Assembly (NCBI GenBank): GCA_013289855.1
Contig: JABCZD010000019.1
Location: forward strand, 1 to 64,000
From: Acidobacteriota bacterium
GTDB lineage: Bacteria > Acidobacteriota > Terriglobia > Acidiferrales > UBA7541
Length of the DNA: 64,000 nt
Direction: 5' to 3'
Shown piece by piece: positions 1 through 7,907 of this stretch. The position numbers and the translations under genes are program-made. The stretch's first letter is position 1, and every line of letters begins with the position of its first letter. Under the pieces are notes generated by a model. It was not told the DNA's origin and made no database searches. It was given only the letters and a program-made list of their open reading frames with translations.

Positions 1-210
1 GAATTTTAGTTCCTGGTTGGGACAGCAGCAACCCAACCTGCATCGCCGCATGCTACAAAAACCGCCACAAACCCAACGCTTTCGACCTTCGCAAGGGCAA
101 ACTCCGTCTAATTGGGACAGCCCTGCGAGTGATCGTGCCCCTTCTTTATTTGCCGAGCGTGCGCGCTTCGGCAGCGTGCACCTTGACGCGAAATTGCGTA
201 GACTACCGCC

Positions 211-519
211 ATGGGGAAGCAAACTACCGACAATCTGAATGTGACTTGTCCGTGCTGCCAGGCGAAGTTGGTGGTGGATCCAATATTTGGCGCGGTGCTT
301 TCGCATGAAGCGCCGGTGCGGCCCGGGCCCAATGTGGATTTGACCGACGCGCAGAAAATTCTTGCCGAACAAAACCGGCAGCGCGAAGACAAATTCGCGG
401 ATTCATGGTTTCAGGAAAGCAACAAGGAAGACATCCTGGCGAAGAAGTTTGAAGAAGCGATGAAGAAAGCCAAGGATGCGCCGGCCGGCAAGCCGATTCG
501 CGATTTTGATTTGGATTGA
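211..519 (+). CDS. Conserved hypothetical protein with a CPCC motif
   Basis: A 102-residue protein of unknown function lies 21 bp upstream of folP and probably shares its transcript. Residues 13-16 read CPCC, which resembles half of a zinc ribbon or a redox pair, but I see no second Cys pair, so metal binding is unproven. The C-terminal half is strongly charged (many K, E, D) and predicted helical, ending in an acidic DFDLD tail. There is no signal peptide or membrane segment, so it is probably cytosolic. The start is the ATG at 211; a -10-like TAGACT (199-204) ends only 6 nt before it and no Shine-Dalgarno is visible, so the message may be leaderless. I do not recognise a family. The 210 bp upstream hold no convincing gene. 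Confidence 0.7.
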   Translation: MGKQTTDNLNVTCPCCQAKLVVDPIFGAVLSHEAPVRPGPNVDLTDAQKILAEQNRQREDKFADSWFQESNKEDILAKKFEEAMKKAKDAPAGKPIRDFDLD

Positions 520-540
520 GACGCAGCGACCACCTCTTCT

Positions 541-1422
541 GTGTTCAAACGTAAAAAATACAAACTGCGGTTACCCACGGGGATGCTCGTGCTTGGAGAG
601 CGTACGCTCCTCATGGGTGTGCTCAATGTGACGCCAGACAGTTTTTCAGACGGCGGGAAATTCCTTGCAGTTCGCGATGCCGTGAGGCAGGCGATGGCGA
701 TGGAAAAGGCCGGCGCTGACCTGATCGATATTGGAGCGGAGTCCACGCGTCCGGGTTCGTCGGAAACAAATGCGGAAGAGGAATTGCGGCGTCTGCTGCC
801 GGTCCTGAAAGCAATGCGCGGCAAATTAAAAGTTCCAATTTCGGTGGATACTCGCAAGGCCGCTGTCGCGGAAGCCTCCATTCGCGAAGGCGCGGAAATC
901 ATCAACGACGTCTCCGGATTGCGGTACGATGCTGCGCTTGCGGCCGTAACCGCCAAATACAAAACTCCGCTGATTCTGATGCACATGCGCGGGGTGCCGC
1001 GAACGATGCAAAAGGCGGCGTTCGCACGCGATGTTTTCAAAGACGTGCTGCGGGGACTTCGCCAGTCTCTTGAAATTGCGCGACGGGCGGGCATCAAGAA
1101 ATCCCAGATCATCCTGGATCCGGGCATTGGCTTTGGCAAAAGCTTCGCGCAGAACTACGAGCTACTGCGAAAGCTGCCGCAGCTGGCAAAGCTCGGCTAT
1201 CCGCTGCTGGTGGGCACTTCGCGCAAAGGCTTTCTGGGAAAAACATTATCTCGCGATGGAAATACGGCGCCTCTGGAGGATCGCATCTGGGGGACGGCCG
1301 CGACGGTTACGGCCAGCATTCTGGGCGGAGCGCATATTGTCCGTGTTCACGATGTGGCGGAGATGGCGAAAACCGCCAGGGTCGCGGACTTCATTCTCGG
1401 CGAAAACAAGGTCCCACACTAA
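541..1422 (+). CDS. folP: Dihydropteroate synthase
   Basis: FolP condenses 6-hydroxymethyl-7,8-dihydropterin pyrophosphate with p-aminobenzoate to form dihydropteroate in cytosolic folate synthesis; it is the sulfonamide target. The 293-residue protein has the family length and all signatures: MGVLNVTPDSFSDGG (25-39), DLIDIGAESTRPG (60-72), SVDT (101-104), LMHMRG (146-151), DPGIGFGK (193-200) and SRKGF (227-231), whose Ser/Arg/Lys bind substrate. The start is a GTG at 541, 21 bp after the upstream small gene, which suggests co-transcription. A residue stretch of about 15 amino acids precedes the TIM barrel. folC, the later enzyme of this pathway, lies elsewhere in this window at 48.7 kb, so folate genes are dispersed. 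Confidence 0.97.
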   Translation: MFKRKKYKLRLPTGMLVLGERTLLMGVLNVTPDSFSDGGKFLAVRDAVRQAMAMEKAGADLIDIGAESTRPGSSETNAEEELRRLLPVLKAMRGKLKVPISVDTRKAAVAEASIREGAEIINDVSGLRYDAALAAVTAKYKTPLILMHMRGVPRTMQKAAFARDVFKDVLRGLRQSLEIARRAGIKKSQIILDPGIGFGKSFAQNYELLRKLPQLAKLGYPLLVGTSRKGFLGKTLSRDGNTAPLEDRIWGTAATVTASILGGAHIVRVHDVAEMAKTARVADFILGENKVPH

Positions 1423-1458
1423 AATTCGCGAAATTCGCCCTGAACTTCGTTTGTGCAG

Positions 1459-2070
1459 CTATCTTGAAAGTTGCGCCTGAGCAGCGGCACGTGCGATGGC
1501 GTTATCGCGCCGAATATATACCCAGAAGAAGCTAAAGACGGCGAGCGCGGCCCCGCCGATTATTCCGAAGAAGACCAGAAAAACCGTCTTCACGATCCGG
1601 AATCCAACGCCATAGCCGACGGCCAAGACTACGTCCCGACCATGAACATGCTCTTCGTAAGCGCAGGAAAAATCGTACGGCCCGTCTTGCGCGACGGAAA
1701 ATTCCAGGAGCGAACTGCCAGACCGGCTTCCGACCGAATAGTTTGTAGGGCCGTTTGACGGTGGCCGGAGCTCCACCGCATTCCCCTCATCCAGGGATCT
1801 GACCTGGCACTGCAACCCGCTTAAAACCGCATTCGTGTTATAGGTCTTTCCGTTCACAATCGTGTGCACTTCGTAGTACACCGTATAGAGCTTGCCGCGC
1901 TTCAAGGTGAGGGTGGCGTGCCCGGGGACCACCACTTGAGTCAAGGCATCCGAGAGGCTGGGCATACCGTATCGAAATTCGTGAACGGAAAAACTTATTC
2001 CGGCGATCATGAGGAGCGGCGCAAACCAGTAATACCATGCGTTCGGACGAATAGGCGTCGCTTCCTGCAT
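1459..2070 (-). CDS. Membrane protein with two transmembrane segments, DUF3592-like
   Basis: A 203-residue protein converges on folP. One hydrophobic segment lies near residues 12-30 (WYYWFAPLLMIAGISF) and another at about 150-175 (VFLVFFGIIGGAALAVFSFFW). The roughly 115 residues between them are mostly polar with beta-like patterning and should form an extracytoplasmic domain. That layout, with a segment of the YYEVHTIVNGKTY type, resembles DUF3592 proteins, but I cannot confirm the family. The likely start is the ATG at 2070; a TTG directly before it is possible. It diverges from the M28 peptidase gene across a 124-bp gap. Function unknown. Confidence 0.6.
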   Translation of the reverse strand: MQEATPIRPNAWYYWFAPLLMIAGISFSVHEFRYGMPSLSDALTQVVVPGHATLTLKRGKLYTVYYEVHTIVNGKTYNTNAVLSGLQCQVRSLDEGNAVELRPPSNGPTNYSVGSRSGSSLLEFSVAQDGPYDFSCAYEEHVHGRDVVLAVGYGVGFRIVKTVFLVFFGIIGGAALAVFSFFWVYIRRDNAIARAAAQAQLSR

Positions 2071-2149
2071 CAATGGGCTCCACGCACGATTGTCCGGGCG
2101 AGCTTATCTGGTATCCCACGAAAAGCAATTTCTTTTCATTGGCTCGCGT

Positions 2150-2155
2150 TATAAT
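2150..2155 (+). promoter_or_regulatory. Candidate -10 box of the M28 peptidase gene
   Basis: TATAAT in the context CGTTATAATCC, 40 nt upstream of the GTG start at 2195. No good -35 hexamer is seen at 16-18 bp, so this may depend on an extended -10 or be weak. Confidence 0.4.
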
Positions 2156-2194
2156 CCGCGCGGTTACATTGTCTCGGAAGAATGAGGTGTCTCG

Positions 2195-3784
2195 GTGTCG
2201 TTGGCAAAGAGCACAGTTATCCTCGGTCTGTTCATGTGGTGCGCCATGTATGTAACGCCCGGTTACTCGCAGTTGCCGCAGGTGAAATCCGATCCATTAA
2301 AGCCGCCGCAAAGCCTGCAGGGAGAGGCGGCGTGCTCGGCGACGGAAGTTTCATCTTGCGCGGAAGCGGCCAGCAAGATTTTGCCGCTGGTGATGGGTCC
2401 TTCGCCAATGGAAGAAAATTTGCGGCGGCTGACCGATGAGATTGGTGGACGAGTGTCCGGCTCGCCGGAAATGGCGCAGGCCGTGGAATGGGGCGTCGGC
2501 GCGTTTCGCGCGGCGGGCATTACCGTGCACACCGAGAAATACATATTGCCCGTGAGCTGGGCGGCCGGGGAAACAAGACTGGAATTGCTTGGACAGGATG
2601 CATTGGGAATTGAGAAATTTCCCGTGCGCCTGGCGGCTATAGGATGGTCGCCGGCGACGCCCGCGGGCGGCACCGAAGCAAATATTGTGGACGTCGGCTA
2701 CGGCACGGAGGCGGATTTCGCGAGCGCCAAAGCCCCGCTGAAAGGCGCGCTCATCCTGGTGAACGGCGACGTTAGCGTGACGTGGGCGGACCTTTTTGCG
2801 GAGTATCTGCGCGCGCCGGAAATTATTGAGCGCGCGGTAAAGGCCGGAGTCGCGGCCATTCTGTGGACCAGCCAGCGCGAGCGGTTGCTGCTGTATCGCC
2901 ACACTGACACAGGCGACGGCGCGTTGGAGGAGCTCCCTCAGGCGATCGTGGCGCGCGAAGACGCGCTGCGCATGTCGCGATTGATCGCCGCGCATCCGGG
3001 AAAAATCCGCGCGCGCTTCACCATGAACAACAAAATCGGCGGACCGGTGGAACAAGAGAACGTGGTCGGCGAAATTCGCGGCTACGAAAAGCCCGACGAG
3101 GTGGTGCTGCTGGGCGCGCATCTGGACTCCTGGGAACTGGGCACCGGCGCGCTGGACAACGGCTGCAACGCCGCGATGGTGATCGAAGCGGCGCGCGCGA
3201 TCAAGGCCACAGGATTGGTGCCGCGGCGCACCATTCGCTTCGTGCTGTTCAGCGGCGAAGAGCAAGGCTTGCTGGGTTCGTGGGCTTACGCGAAATCGCA
3301 CGCCGCGGAGCTGGACAAACTTCGCGCGGTGGTGATTTTCGATTCGGGCGTGGGCCGCGTTACGGGTTATTCGCTGGGCGGACGGCACGATATGGAAGGG
3401 CCGGTGCGCGAAGCGCTGAATCCGCTGGCGGCGTGGGACGTCGACCGGCACACGCAAGACGCGGATATCGGAACGGACAATTTCGATTTTCTGATCGAAG
3501 GCGTGCCCACGCTGGTGGCCAACCAGGAAGTGGCCAACTATCTGCAGAATTATCACGCTGCGTCAGACACTTTGGACAAAGTGGATATGCGCGAATTGAA
3601 ACTGAACACGGTGATCGCCGCGCTGACAGCGTGGGGATTGGCAGACCACAGCGCGCCGTTTGGGAGGCGCCAGAGCCGCGCGGAAATAGAAGGCGTCTTG
3701 AAGGAGACGGGTCTGGACCAGCAACTGAAGGCGCTGGGCTACTGGGAAGGCTGGCAAAACGGCACGCGCGGCCGGAAACCGTAG
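2195..3784 (+). CDS. Secreted M28-family zinc metallopeptidase
   Basis: A 529-residue exported aminopeptidase/carboxypeptidase-type enzyme. A signal peptide covers about residues 1-26 (hydrophobic core VILGLFMWCAMYV). A PA-like insert (about 150-250) precedes the peptidase fold. The co-catalytic zinc set of family M28 can be read: H309 and D321 (AHLDSW...ALDNG), general base E355 with zinc ligand E356 (FSGEEQG), D383 (IFDSG) and H454 (NYHAASDTLD). Length and order match glutamate-carboxypeptidase-like M28 peptidases; the substrate is unknown. The start is a GTG at 2195. Both the sequence and the periplasmic location suggest a role in peptide scavenging. It appears monocistronic: ruvX follows after 84 bp with its own promoter-like palindrome. 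Confidence 0.92.
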   Translation: MSLAKSTVILGLFMWCAMYVTPGYSQLPQVKSDPLKPPQSLQGEAACSATEVSSCAEAASKILPLVMGPSPMEENLRRLTDEIGGRVSGSPEMAQAVEWGVGAFRAAGITVHTEKYILPVSWAAGETRLELLGQDALGIEKFPVRLAAIGWSPATPAGGTEANIVDVGYGTEADFASAKAPLKGALILVNGDVSVTWADLFAEYLRAPEIIERAVKAGVAAILWTSQRERLLLYRHTDTGDGALEELPQAIVAREDALRMSRLIAAHPGKIRARFTMNNKIGGPVEQENVVGEIRGYEKPDEVVLLGAHLDSWELGTGALDNGCNAAMVIEAARAIKATGLVPRRTIRFVLFSGEEQGLLGSWAYAKSHAAELDKLRAVVIFDSGVGRVTGYSLGGRHDMEGPVREALNPLAAWDVDRHTQDADIGTDNFDFLIEGVPTLVANQEVANYLQNYHAASDTLDKVDMRELKLNTVIAALTAWGLADHSAPFGRRQSRAEIEGVLKETGLDQQLKALGYWEGWQNGTRGRKP

Positions 3785-3851
3785 TCCCGAGCCCAGGCGG
3801 CGCAACACAGAGCGATTTAGGACGCTGCCAAAAAGCATGAGGCCACGAATA

Positions 3852-3868
3852 CCCGCTATAATAGCGGG
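3852..3868 (+). promoter_or_regulatory. Perfect palindrome containing TATAAT at the ruvX start
   Basis: CCCGCTAT-A-ATAGCGGG is a perfect inverted repeat with a single central base. It contains a consensus TATAAT (3857-3862) and ends exactly one base before the GTG start of ruvX at 3869. Transcription from this -10 would begin at or within a base or two of the GTG, giving a leaderless message. The symmetry could also serve as an operator. No clear -35 is seen. Confidence 0.5.
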
Positions 3869-4375
3869 GTGACTGATTCTCCCCCAAGCCAAACAGAAAC
3901 TGTTGCCGTGCGCATACTGGCGCTGGATTATGGGCGTTCGCGCATTGGCGTGGCGCTGGCGGATACCGCCGTGGGGCTGGCGCAACCGCTGTGCACTCTG
4001 GAACGTATCAATCGTAATGAGGATATGCGGCGGCTGCGTGAGATGGCGCGGGAACACGGCGTGAGGCAGATTGTGGTGGGTCTGCCGCTGCGGCTGGACG
4101 GCACGCGCGGAGAAATGGCCGAAGAAGCGGAAGGATTTGCGAACCGCGTGCGGAAACAGATCGGCGTGCCAGTGGAAATGGTGGATGAGCGGCTGAGCAG
4201 TTGGGAAGCGGAGCGGTTGTTGGAAGAGGTGCAGGGGCGCGTCATTAAAGCTCCAGTTACAGCCGGTAGACCGACGAAGAAGGTTATGGGCCGGCTGGGC
4301 GTGGATGCCGTGGCCGCGGCGGTGATTTTGAAAGAGTATCTGGAGCGGCGGCAGGGTGCCGACAAAGAAACGTAG
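3869..4375 (+). CDS. ruvX: Putative pre-16S rRNA nuclease RuvX (YqgF)
   Basis: YqgF/RuvX is an RNase H-fold nuclease implicated in 16S rRNA 5'-end maturation and essential in many bacteria. The 168-residue protein shows the family core: ILALDYGRSRIGVAL with catalytic D20, then IVVGLPLRLDG (about 68-78), MVDERLSSWEAE (about 110-121) with the second acidic pair, and a C-terminal VDAVAAAVIL with the last Asp. The GTG start at 3869 is preceded by a palindrome carrying a -10 box and no Shine-Dalgarno. The N-terminus is about 14 residues longer than the minimal fold, so a slightly later start cannot be excluded. mltG follows 104 bp downstream, a common pairing of these two genes. Confidence 0.92.
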   Translation: MTDSPPSQTETVAVRILALDYGRSRIGVALADTAVGLAQPLCTLERINRNEDMRRLREMAREHGVRQIVVGLPLRLDGTRGEMAEEAEGFANRVRKQIGVPVEMVDERLSSWEAERLLEEVQGRVIKAPVTAGRPTKKVMGRLGVDAVAAAVILKEYLERRQGADKET

Positions 4376-4479
4376 CTTCTTATTTTTGCTTGGGAAACCT
4401 GGCGCCGGGAACTTGGCTTCGTAAGCCGCATATGGAGCCGGCGACTCTTGGGTCTTGAGCAATACCGGGTGGGGCGGGA

Positions 4480-5664
4480 TTGAAATTCTTGTTCACATTG
4501 TTTTTGCTGGTGGTGCTGGCTGCCGCGGTGGGCGCGGCGTGGCTGTGGTATGGAGTCACGCAGCCGTATCAAGGATTCGGCGCGGAAGGCGTCTTTGTGG
4601 AGGTGCCGCACGGAGTCTCCAGCCGTTCCGTAGGGCGCGTGCTGCAACGGGAAGGCGTGATTCGCAGCGCGCTGGCGTTTGAACTTTATGCGAGGCACAA
4701 GCGTTCGCGCACGGTGCAGGCGGGGGAATATTTTTTTGATCACGCCACCAGCGCCCGCGATGTTTTCTGGAAGATGGTGAAGGGGGACGTTTACGAGCAG
4801 CCCTTTACCGTGCACGAAGGCGATACGATGTTTGATATTGCCAAGGAGCTGGAAAAAGCCAAGTTGATGACGCGCGAAGAGTTTTTGGCGGCGGCGCGCG
4901 ACCCTGGACTGCTGCGCGATATTGCTCCCGGGGCGCCGACGCTGGACGGCTTTTTGTTCCCGGCAACGTATCATCTGTCGCGGCATCCGGCGGCAACGGA
5001 ACTTACCGCGGAAATGGTAAGAAAGTTTAAGGAAGAGTGGGCGGCGATAACGTCGGCGAACCCAGCGACGAGTGCGTCGGCGAATACCTCGACCGCTTCA
5101 ACGGCTACGACAGCGGCTACTACGACGGAAAATGCCATGGCGGTCAGCCCCGTCGCGCCACCCGTTGCTCCCGATCAGCGGCCGGTGCTGGCGGTAGTAA
5201 CGCTGGCGTCGCTGGTGGAGCGCGAAACGCCGCGGCCGGAAGAACGTCCGCTGGTGGCCGGGGCGTTCAGCAATCGGCTGGAAAAAGGCATGGCGCTGCA
5301 ATGCGACCCCACGGTGATTTATGCTATGGAGATGGTGCAGAAATATCACGGCACGCTATCGGGAAAAGATTTGAAATTCGATTCGCCATACAACACTTAT
5401 GAACATAGCGGGCTGCCGCCAGGGCCGATCGGAAATCCCGGCGAGGCTTCGCTTCGCGCCGCGCTGCAACCGGCGAAAACCACGTACATCTATTTTGTGG
5501 CCAACACGCACGGCGGACATTTTTTCGCGGCCACGCTGGCGGAACACAATCGAAATGTGTTGAAGTACCGCAGGTTGCTGGAGGGTGGCCCCGAGGAAGA
5601 GCCGCCGGCGCCCGCCGTGGCGACGGACAAGGCGGGCGCACACCACAAGGGCGCAACGCCATGA
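4480..5664 (+). CDS. mltG: Endolytic murein transglycosylase MltG (YceG)
   Basis: MltG is an inner-membrane lytic transglycosylase that cleaves nascent glycan strands and helps set their length. The 394-residue protein has an N-terminal membrane anchor (about 3-23), a LysM-like region (about 38-160) and the YceG catalytic domain. The catalytic Glu is E247 in LASLVERET; the downstream motifs CDPTVIYAM, YNTYEHSGLPPGPIGNPG and FVANTHGGHFF are all present. Residues 191-232 are a Ser/Thr/Ala/Pro-rich insertion just before the catalytic motif, not usual in the family. The start is TTG at 4480. The stop overlaps the next ATG as ATGA, indicating translational coupling to the unknown gene downstream. 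Confidence 0.93.
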   Translation: MKFLFTLFLLVVLAAAVGAAWLWYGVTQPYQGFGAEGVFVEVPHGVSSRSVGRVLQREGVIRSALAFELYARHKRSRTVQAGEYFFDHATSARDVFWKMVKGDVYEQPFTVHEGDTMFDIAKELEKAKLMTREEFLAAARDPGLLRDIAPGAPTLDGFLFPATYHLSRHPAATELTAEMVRKFKEEWAAITSANPATSASANTSTASTATTAATTTENAMAVSPVAPPVAPDQRPVLAVVTLASLVERETPRPEERPLVAGAFSNRLEKGMALQCDPTVIYAMEMVQKYHGTLSGKDLKFDSPYNTYEHSGLPPGPIGNPGEASLRAALQPAKTTYIYFVANTHGGHFFAATLAEHNRNVLKYRRLLEGGPEEEPPAPAVATDKAGAHHKGATP

Positions 5665-6248
5665 CCGACACTTTGGACGCTAACCGGGAGCACGCGAAAA
5701 AGGAGCAATCCAAGAAAGAGTTGATCCTGGCTGCGGCGCGCGAAATCAAGACATCCAACTGGACGCCCGCGGAGATCGACCAGTTGCGGCGCAGGTTGAT
5801 CGCCACACACGGCGAGGCGGGAAAAACCAGTTCGGAATATATCACCGAGGTTTTGAAAGCTGCGGGTTACAAATTGCTGCTGACGCTGCAGGAAGACGCC
5901 GAAGATCAGTACGAAGAAGAGTTTGAAGATATTTTGCATTTCAAGACGCTGCAGGATGCCGAAGTCAGCCTGATGCGGCTGGATGAATTGATGCGCCGTT
6001 TCCAGGCGCACGGTGAACAGGCCGCGGTGGAACGCGTGCTGAACGTGGCGCGGCTGGGAAAACGCCGTGCGGAAATGATTGCGCGCAATCACAAAGTGCA
6101 GCCCCAAATACGCGCCGAAAAAGAAGAGATGGCGAACTGGTTTCTGATCTGGCTGGAGACTCCGAACGCGTTTTTTGACTGGCTGGATGTGCGCAAACAA
6201 TCGCCGGAATTTCAGAGTAGGTTTCCGCAGGCGGAGTCCGAGGAATGA
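5661..6248 (+). CDS. Conserved hypothetical, helical and acidic protein
   Basis: A 195-residue soluble protein of unknown function. It overlaps mltG by four bases (ATGA) and the next gene by four bases (ATGA), so the three are translationally coupled. The sequence is almost entirely amphipathic helix with charged segments: a Lys/Glu-rich N-terminus, an acidic EDAEDQYEEEFEDI patch at about 78-91, and an Arg-rich helix near 125-140. No signal peptide, membrane segment, Cys pair or nucleotide-binding motif is present. The C-terminus contains several Trp and Phe residues (NWFLIWLETPNAFFDWL), which look like a protein-interaction surface. The context suggests a cytosolic role linked to the cell envelope genes around it, but this is inference. 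Confidence 0.75.
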   Translation: MTDTLDANREHAKKEQSKKELILAAAREIKTSNWTPAEIDQLRRRLIATHGEAGKTSSEYITEVLKAAGYKLLLTLQEDAEDQYEEEFEDILHFKTLQDAEVSLMRLDELMRRFQAHGEQAAVERVLNVARLGKRRAEMIARNHKVQPQIRAEKEEMANWFLIWLETPNAFFDWLDVRKQSPEFQSRFPQAESEE

Positions 6249-6850
6249 GCACCAACGGTGCGACCGTGCCGGGCGGAGGCAAGGCGCTGGAACTGCCGCC
6301 ATTCTCGCTGGATGTGCAGGCGCTGGATCTCGGGCCGGGCATAAGAGCGGTGGGACTCGAACTGGTGGAGACGGAAAACCGCGAGCCGGTGCGCGGGCCG
6401 AAGGCCGCGGAGATCTGGTCGGCGGCGGTGCCCGCGCTGGTGGCGGGCGAAATGTACGTGCTGGATTTTTTCAGCCATGTGGAGCGCGTGGCGGAGTTCT
6501 GCGGCACGCACAAAATCTCGTTCCGCGAGGCCGCGGGGCGCTGCTTGGTGGTGCCGGAGCCGAGTCCGGAACAGTTGAGGGAACTCTTTGAGCGTTTTGA
6601 GAAAGAAACTTTTGGGATGCGCGCCGGAGCGGCCGCCAAGTCGCCTGATGTGGCGCTGGAAGGCGAACTCTCGAAGCGCGGGCTGGACGCTTATCAAGAC
6701 GCTTATGCGCGGTATGCATTTTGCGCGATTTGCGAGCCGGAAGATGGCTGGTTCACCTTGCTGAGCGAGACGCTGTGGAGCAGCGAGGTGATTCGGCGGG
6801 TGCGACCGGCGCTGCAACCTTTTGATGTGTACATCGCCAGGCCCCAGTAG
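6245..6850 (+). CDS. Conserved hypothetical protein
   Basis: A 201-residue protein coupled to the preceding gene by ATGA. No signal peptide or transmembrane helix is apparent. Notable features are a proline/glycine-rich start, a DVQALDLGPGIRAVGLELVE segment that looks like a beta hairpin, a single Cys in FCGTH (about 85), and CAICEPEDGWF (about 159-169) near the C-terminus, a pair of Cys residues spaced C-x2-C. No known catalytic motif was recognised. It is the last of the mltG-coupled genes; the next gene (lipoprotein, 6930) begins 79 bp later, so the same transcript may continue into the ABC transporter cluster. Confidence 0.7.
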   Translation: MSTNGATVPGGGKALELPPFSLDVQALDLGPGIRAVGLELVETENREPVRGPKAAEIWSAAVPALVAGEMYVLDFFSHVERVAEFCGTHKISFREAAGRCLVVPEPSPEQLRELFERFEKETFGMRAGAAAKSPDVALEGELSKRGLDAYQDAYARYAFCAICEPEDGWFTLLSETLWSSEVIRRVRPALQPFDVYIARPQ

Positions 6851-6929
6851 CCAGGCCGAAGTAACGCAGCGTGGGGTGGCGGAGCTGGCGACAAGATTGC
6901 TCTTATTTCTAGATCGGGGACAGAAACGA

Positions 6930-7907
6930 TTGCGATTGCGGACGTTGGCATGCATGCTCACGGCGACACTGGCGGCGATTTCCTGCGGTTGCGCCAGCCA
7001 CGTCATCACCAAGACCACCGTTACGCAGGGTGCGGCGAAGCCGGTAGCCAAAGATGCGACCCGCGACGAGTTGATCGAGCGCTATAATGCAATCGCTCGC
7101 GGCGTACAAACGCTGAATGCCACCGCGGAGTTGAAGCCGACCGCGGGATCGCAATATAGCGGCGTGATTCAGGAATATCACGAAGTGAAGGCGTTCCTGC
7201 TGATGGCACGACCGGCGAACATTCGCGTGATTGGACAAGTTCCGGTCATCGGAAAAACGGCGTTCGACATGGCGAGCGATGGAGAAACATTTCGCGTGTC
7301 GATTCCGTCGAAGAATAAGTTTCTCGTTGGACCGGTTTCGGCGGGGCGTACCAGCGATAAACCCATTGAGAACCTGCGGCCTGAGCACCTCCTGGATGCG
7401 TTTTTGTGGCCGGAAATTCGCAAGGAAGAGGAAGTGCTCTTCGAGGAATATAATGACGATAGCGGGCGCTACTACGTGCTAACGGTGCTGCGCGGCGGAT
7501 ATCGCACAGAGATTTTGCGCAAGATTTGGTTCGATCGCGGGGATTTGCAGGTCTCGCGGCTGGAGGATTTCGCGCCCAAAGGCGTGCTGCTGGCGGATAT
7601 CCATCTGTCCGACTGGCGCGCCGTGGACACCTCGGCGACATCGAATACGGCAACATCGAGCACGGCCACTTCCACGACCGCGGCCTCAGGTAGCGCAGTC
7701 TCGGATTTCGCACACAGCGTGGTAATCGACCGGCCGCATGACGATTACAAGCTCGAACTGCAAATCAGCAAAATCATTTTGAACGAGCCGATCACTGCCG
7801 CGAAATTTCAGCTCGACCAGTCGCCGGGATCCGAATTGGTTCATGTCGGCGAAGCAGCGCAGAGCCAGCAACAAAATCCTGCGCCCGCAAAGGATCAGAA
7901 ACCATGA
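6930..7907 (+). CDS. Putative lipoprotein, LolB/DUF4292-like
   Basis: About 325 residues from the TTG at 6930, chosen because a GGGGA precedes it and a signal sequence follows directly (LRLRTLACMLTATLAAISCGCASH); an upstream ATG at 6822 would bury that signal. The Cys after AAIS or SCG could be lipidated, but the lipobox is weak. The mature part has a half-barrel-like beta pattern (RPANIRVIGQVPVIGKTAFDMASDGETFRVSIP) similar to LolB/LppX/DUF4292 proteins that hold lipoprotein acyl chains. Nucleotides 7621-7698 encode a Thr/Ser/Ala-rich insertion inside the fold. The stop overlaps the permease gene by ATGA, so it is coupled to the ABC system. Function as a lipoprotein receptor is inference. Confidence 0.6.
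   Translation: MRLRTLACMLTATLAAISCGCASHVITKTTVTQGAAKPVAKDATRDELIERYNAIARGVQTLNATAELKPTAGSQYSGVIQEYHEVKAFLLMARPANIRVIGQVPVIGKTAFDMASDGETFRVSIPSKNKFLVGPVSAGRTSDKPIENLRPEHLLDAFLWPEIRKEEEVLFEEYNDDSGRYYVLTVLRGGYRTEILRKIWFDRGDLQVSRLEDFAPKGVLLADIHLSDWRAVDTSATSNTATSSTATSTTAASGSAVSDFAHSVVIDRPHDDYKLELQISKIILNEPITAAKFQLDQSPGSELVHVGEAAQSQQQNPAPAKDQKP

Noticed and set aside
17..238. A 73-codon frame at the window start
   Set aside because: No Shine-Dalgarno, no hydrophobic or conserved pattern, and it overlaps the next gene.
2351..3556. A 401-codon minus-strand frame
   Set aside because: It is fully antisense to the M28 peptidase and very rich in Arg/His; no start signal and no family features.
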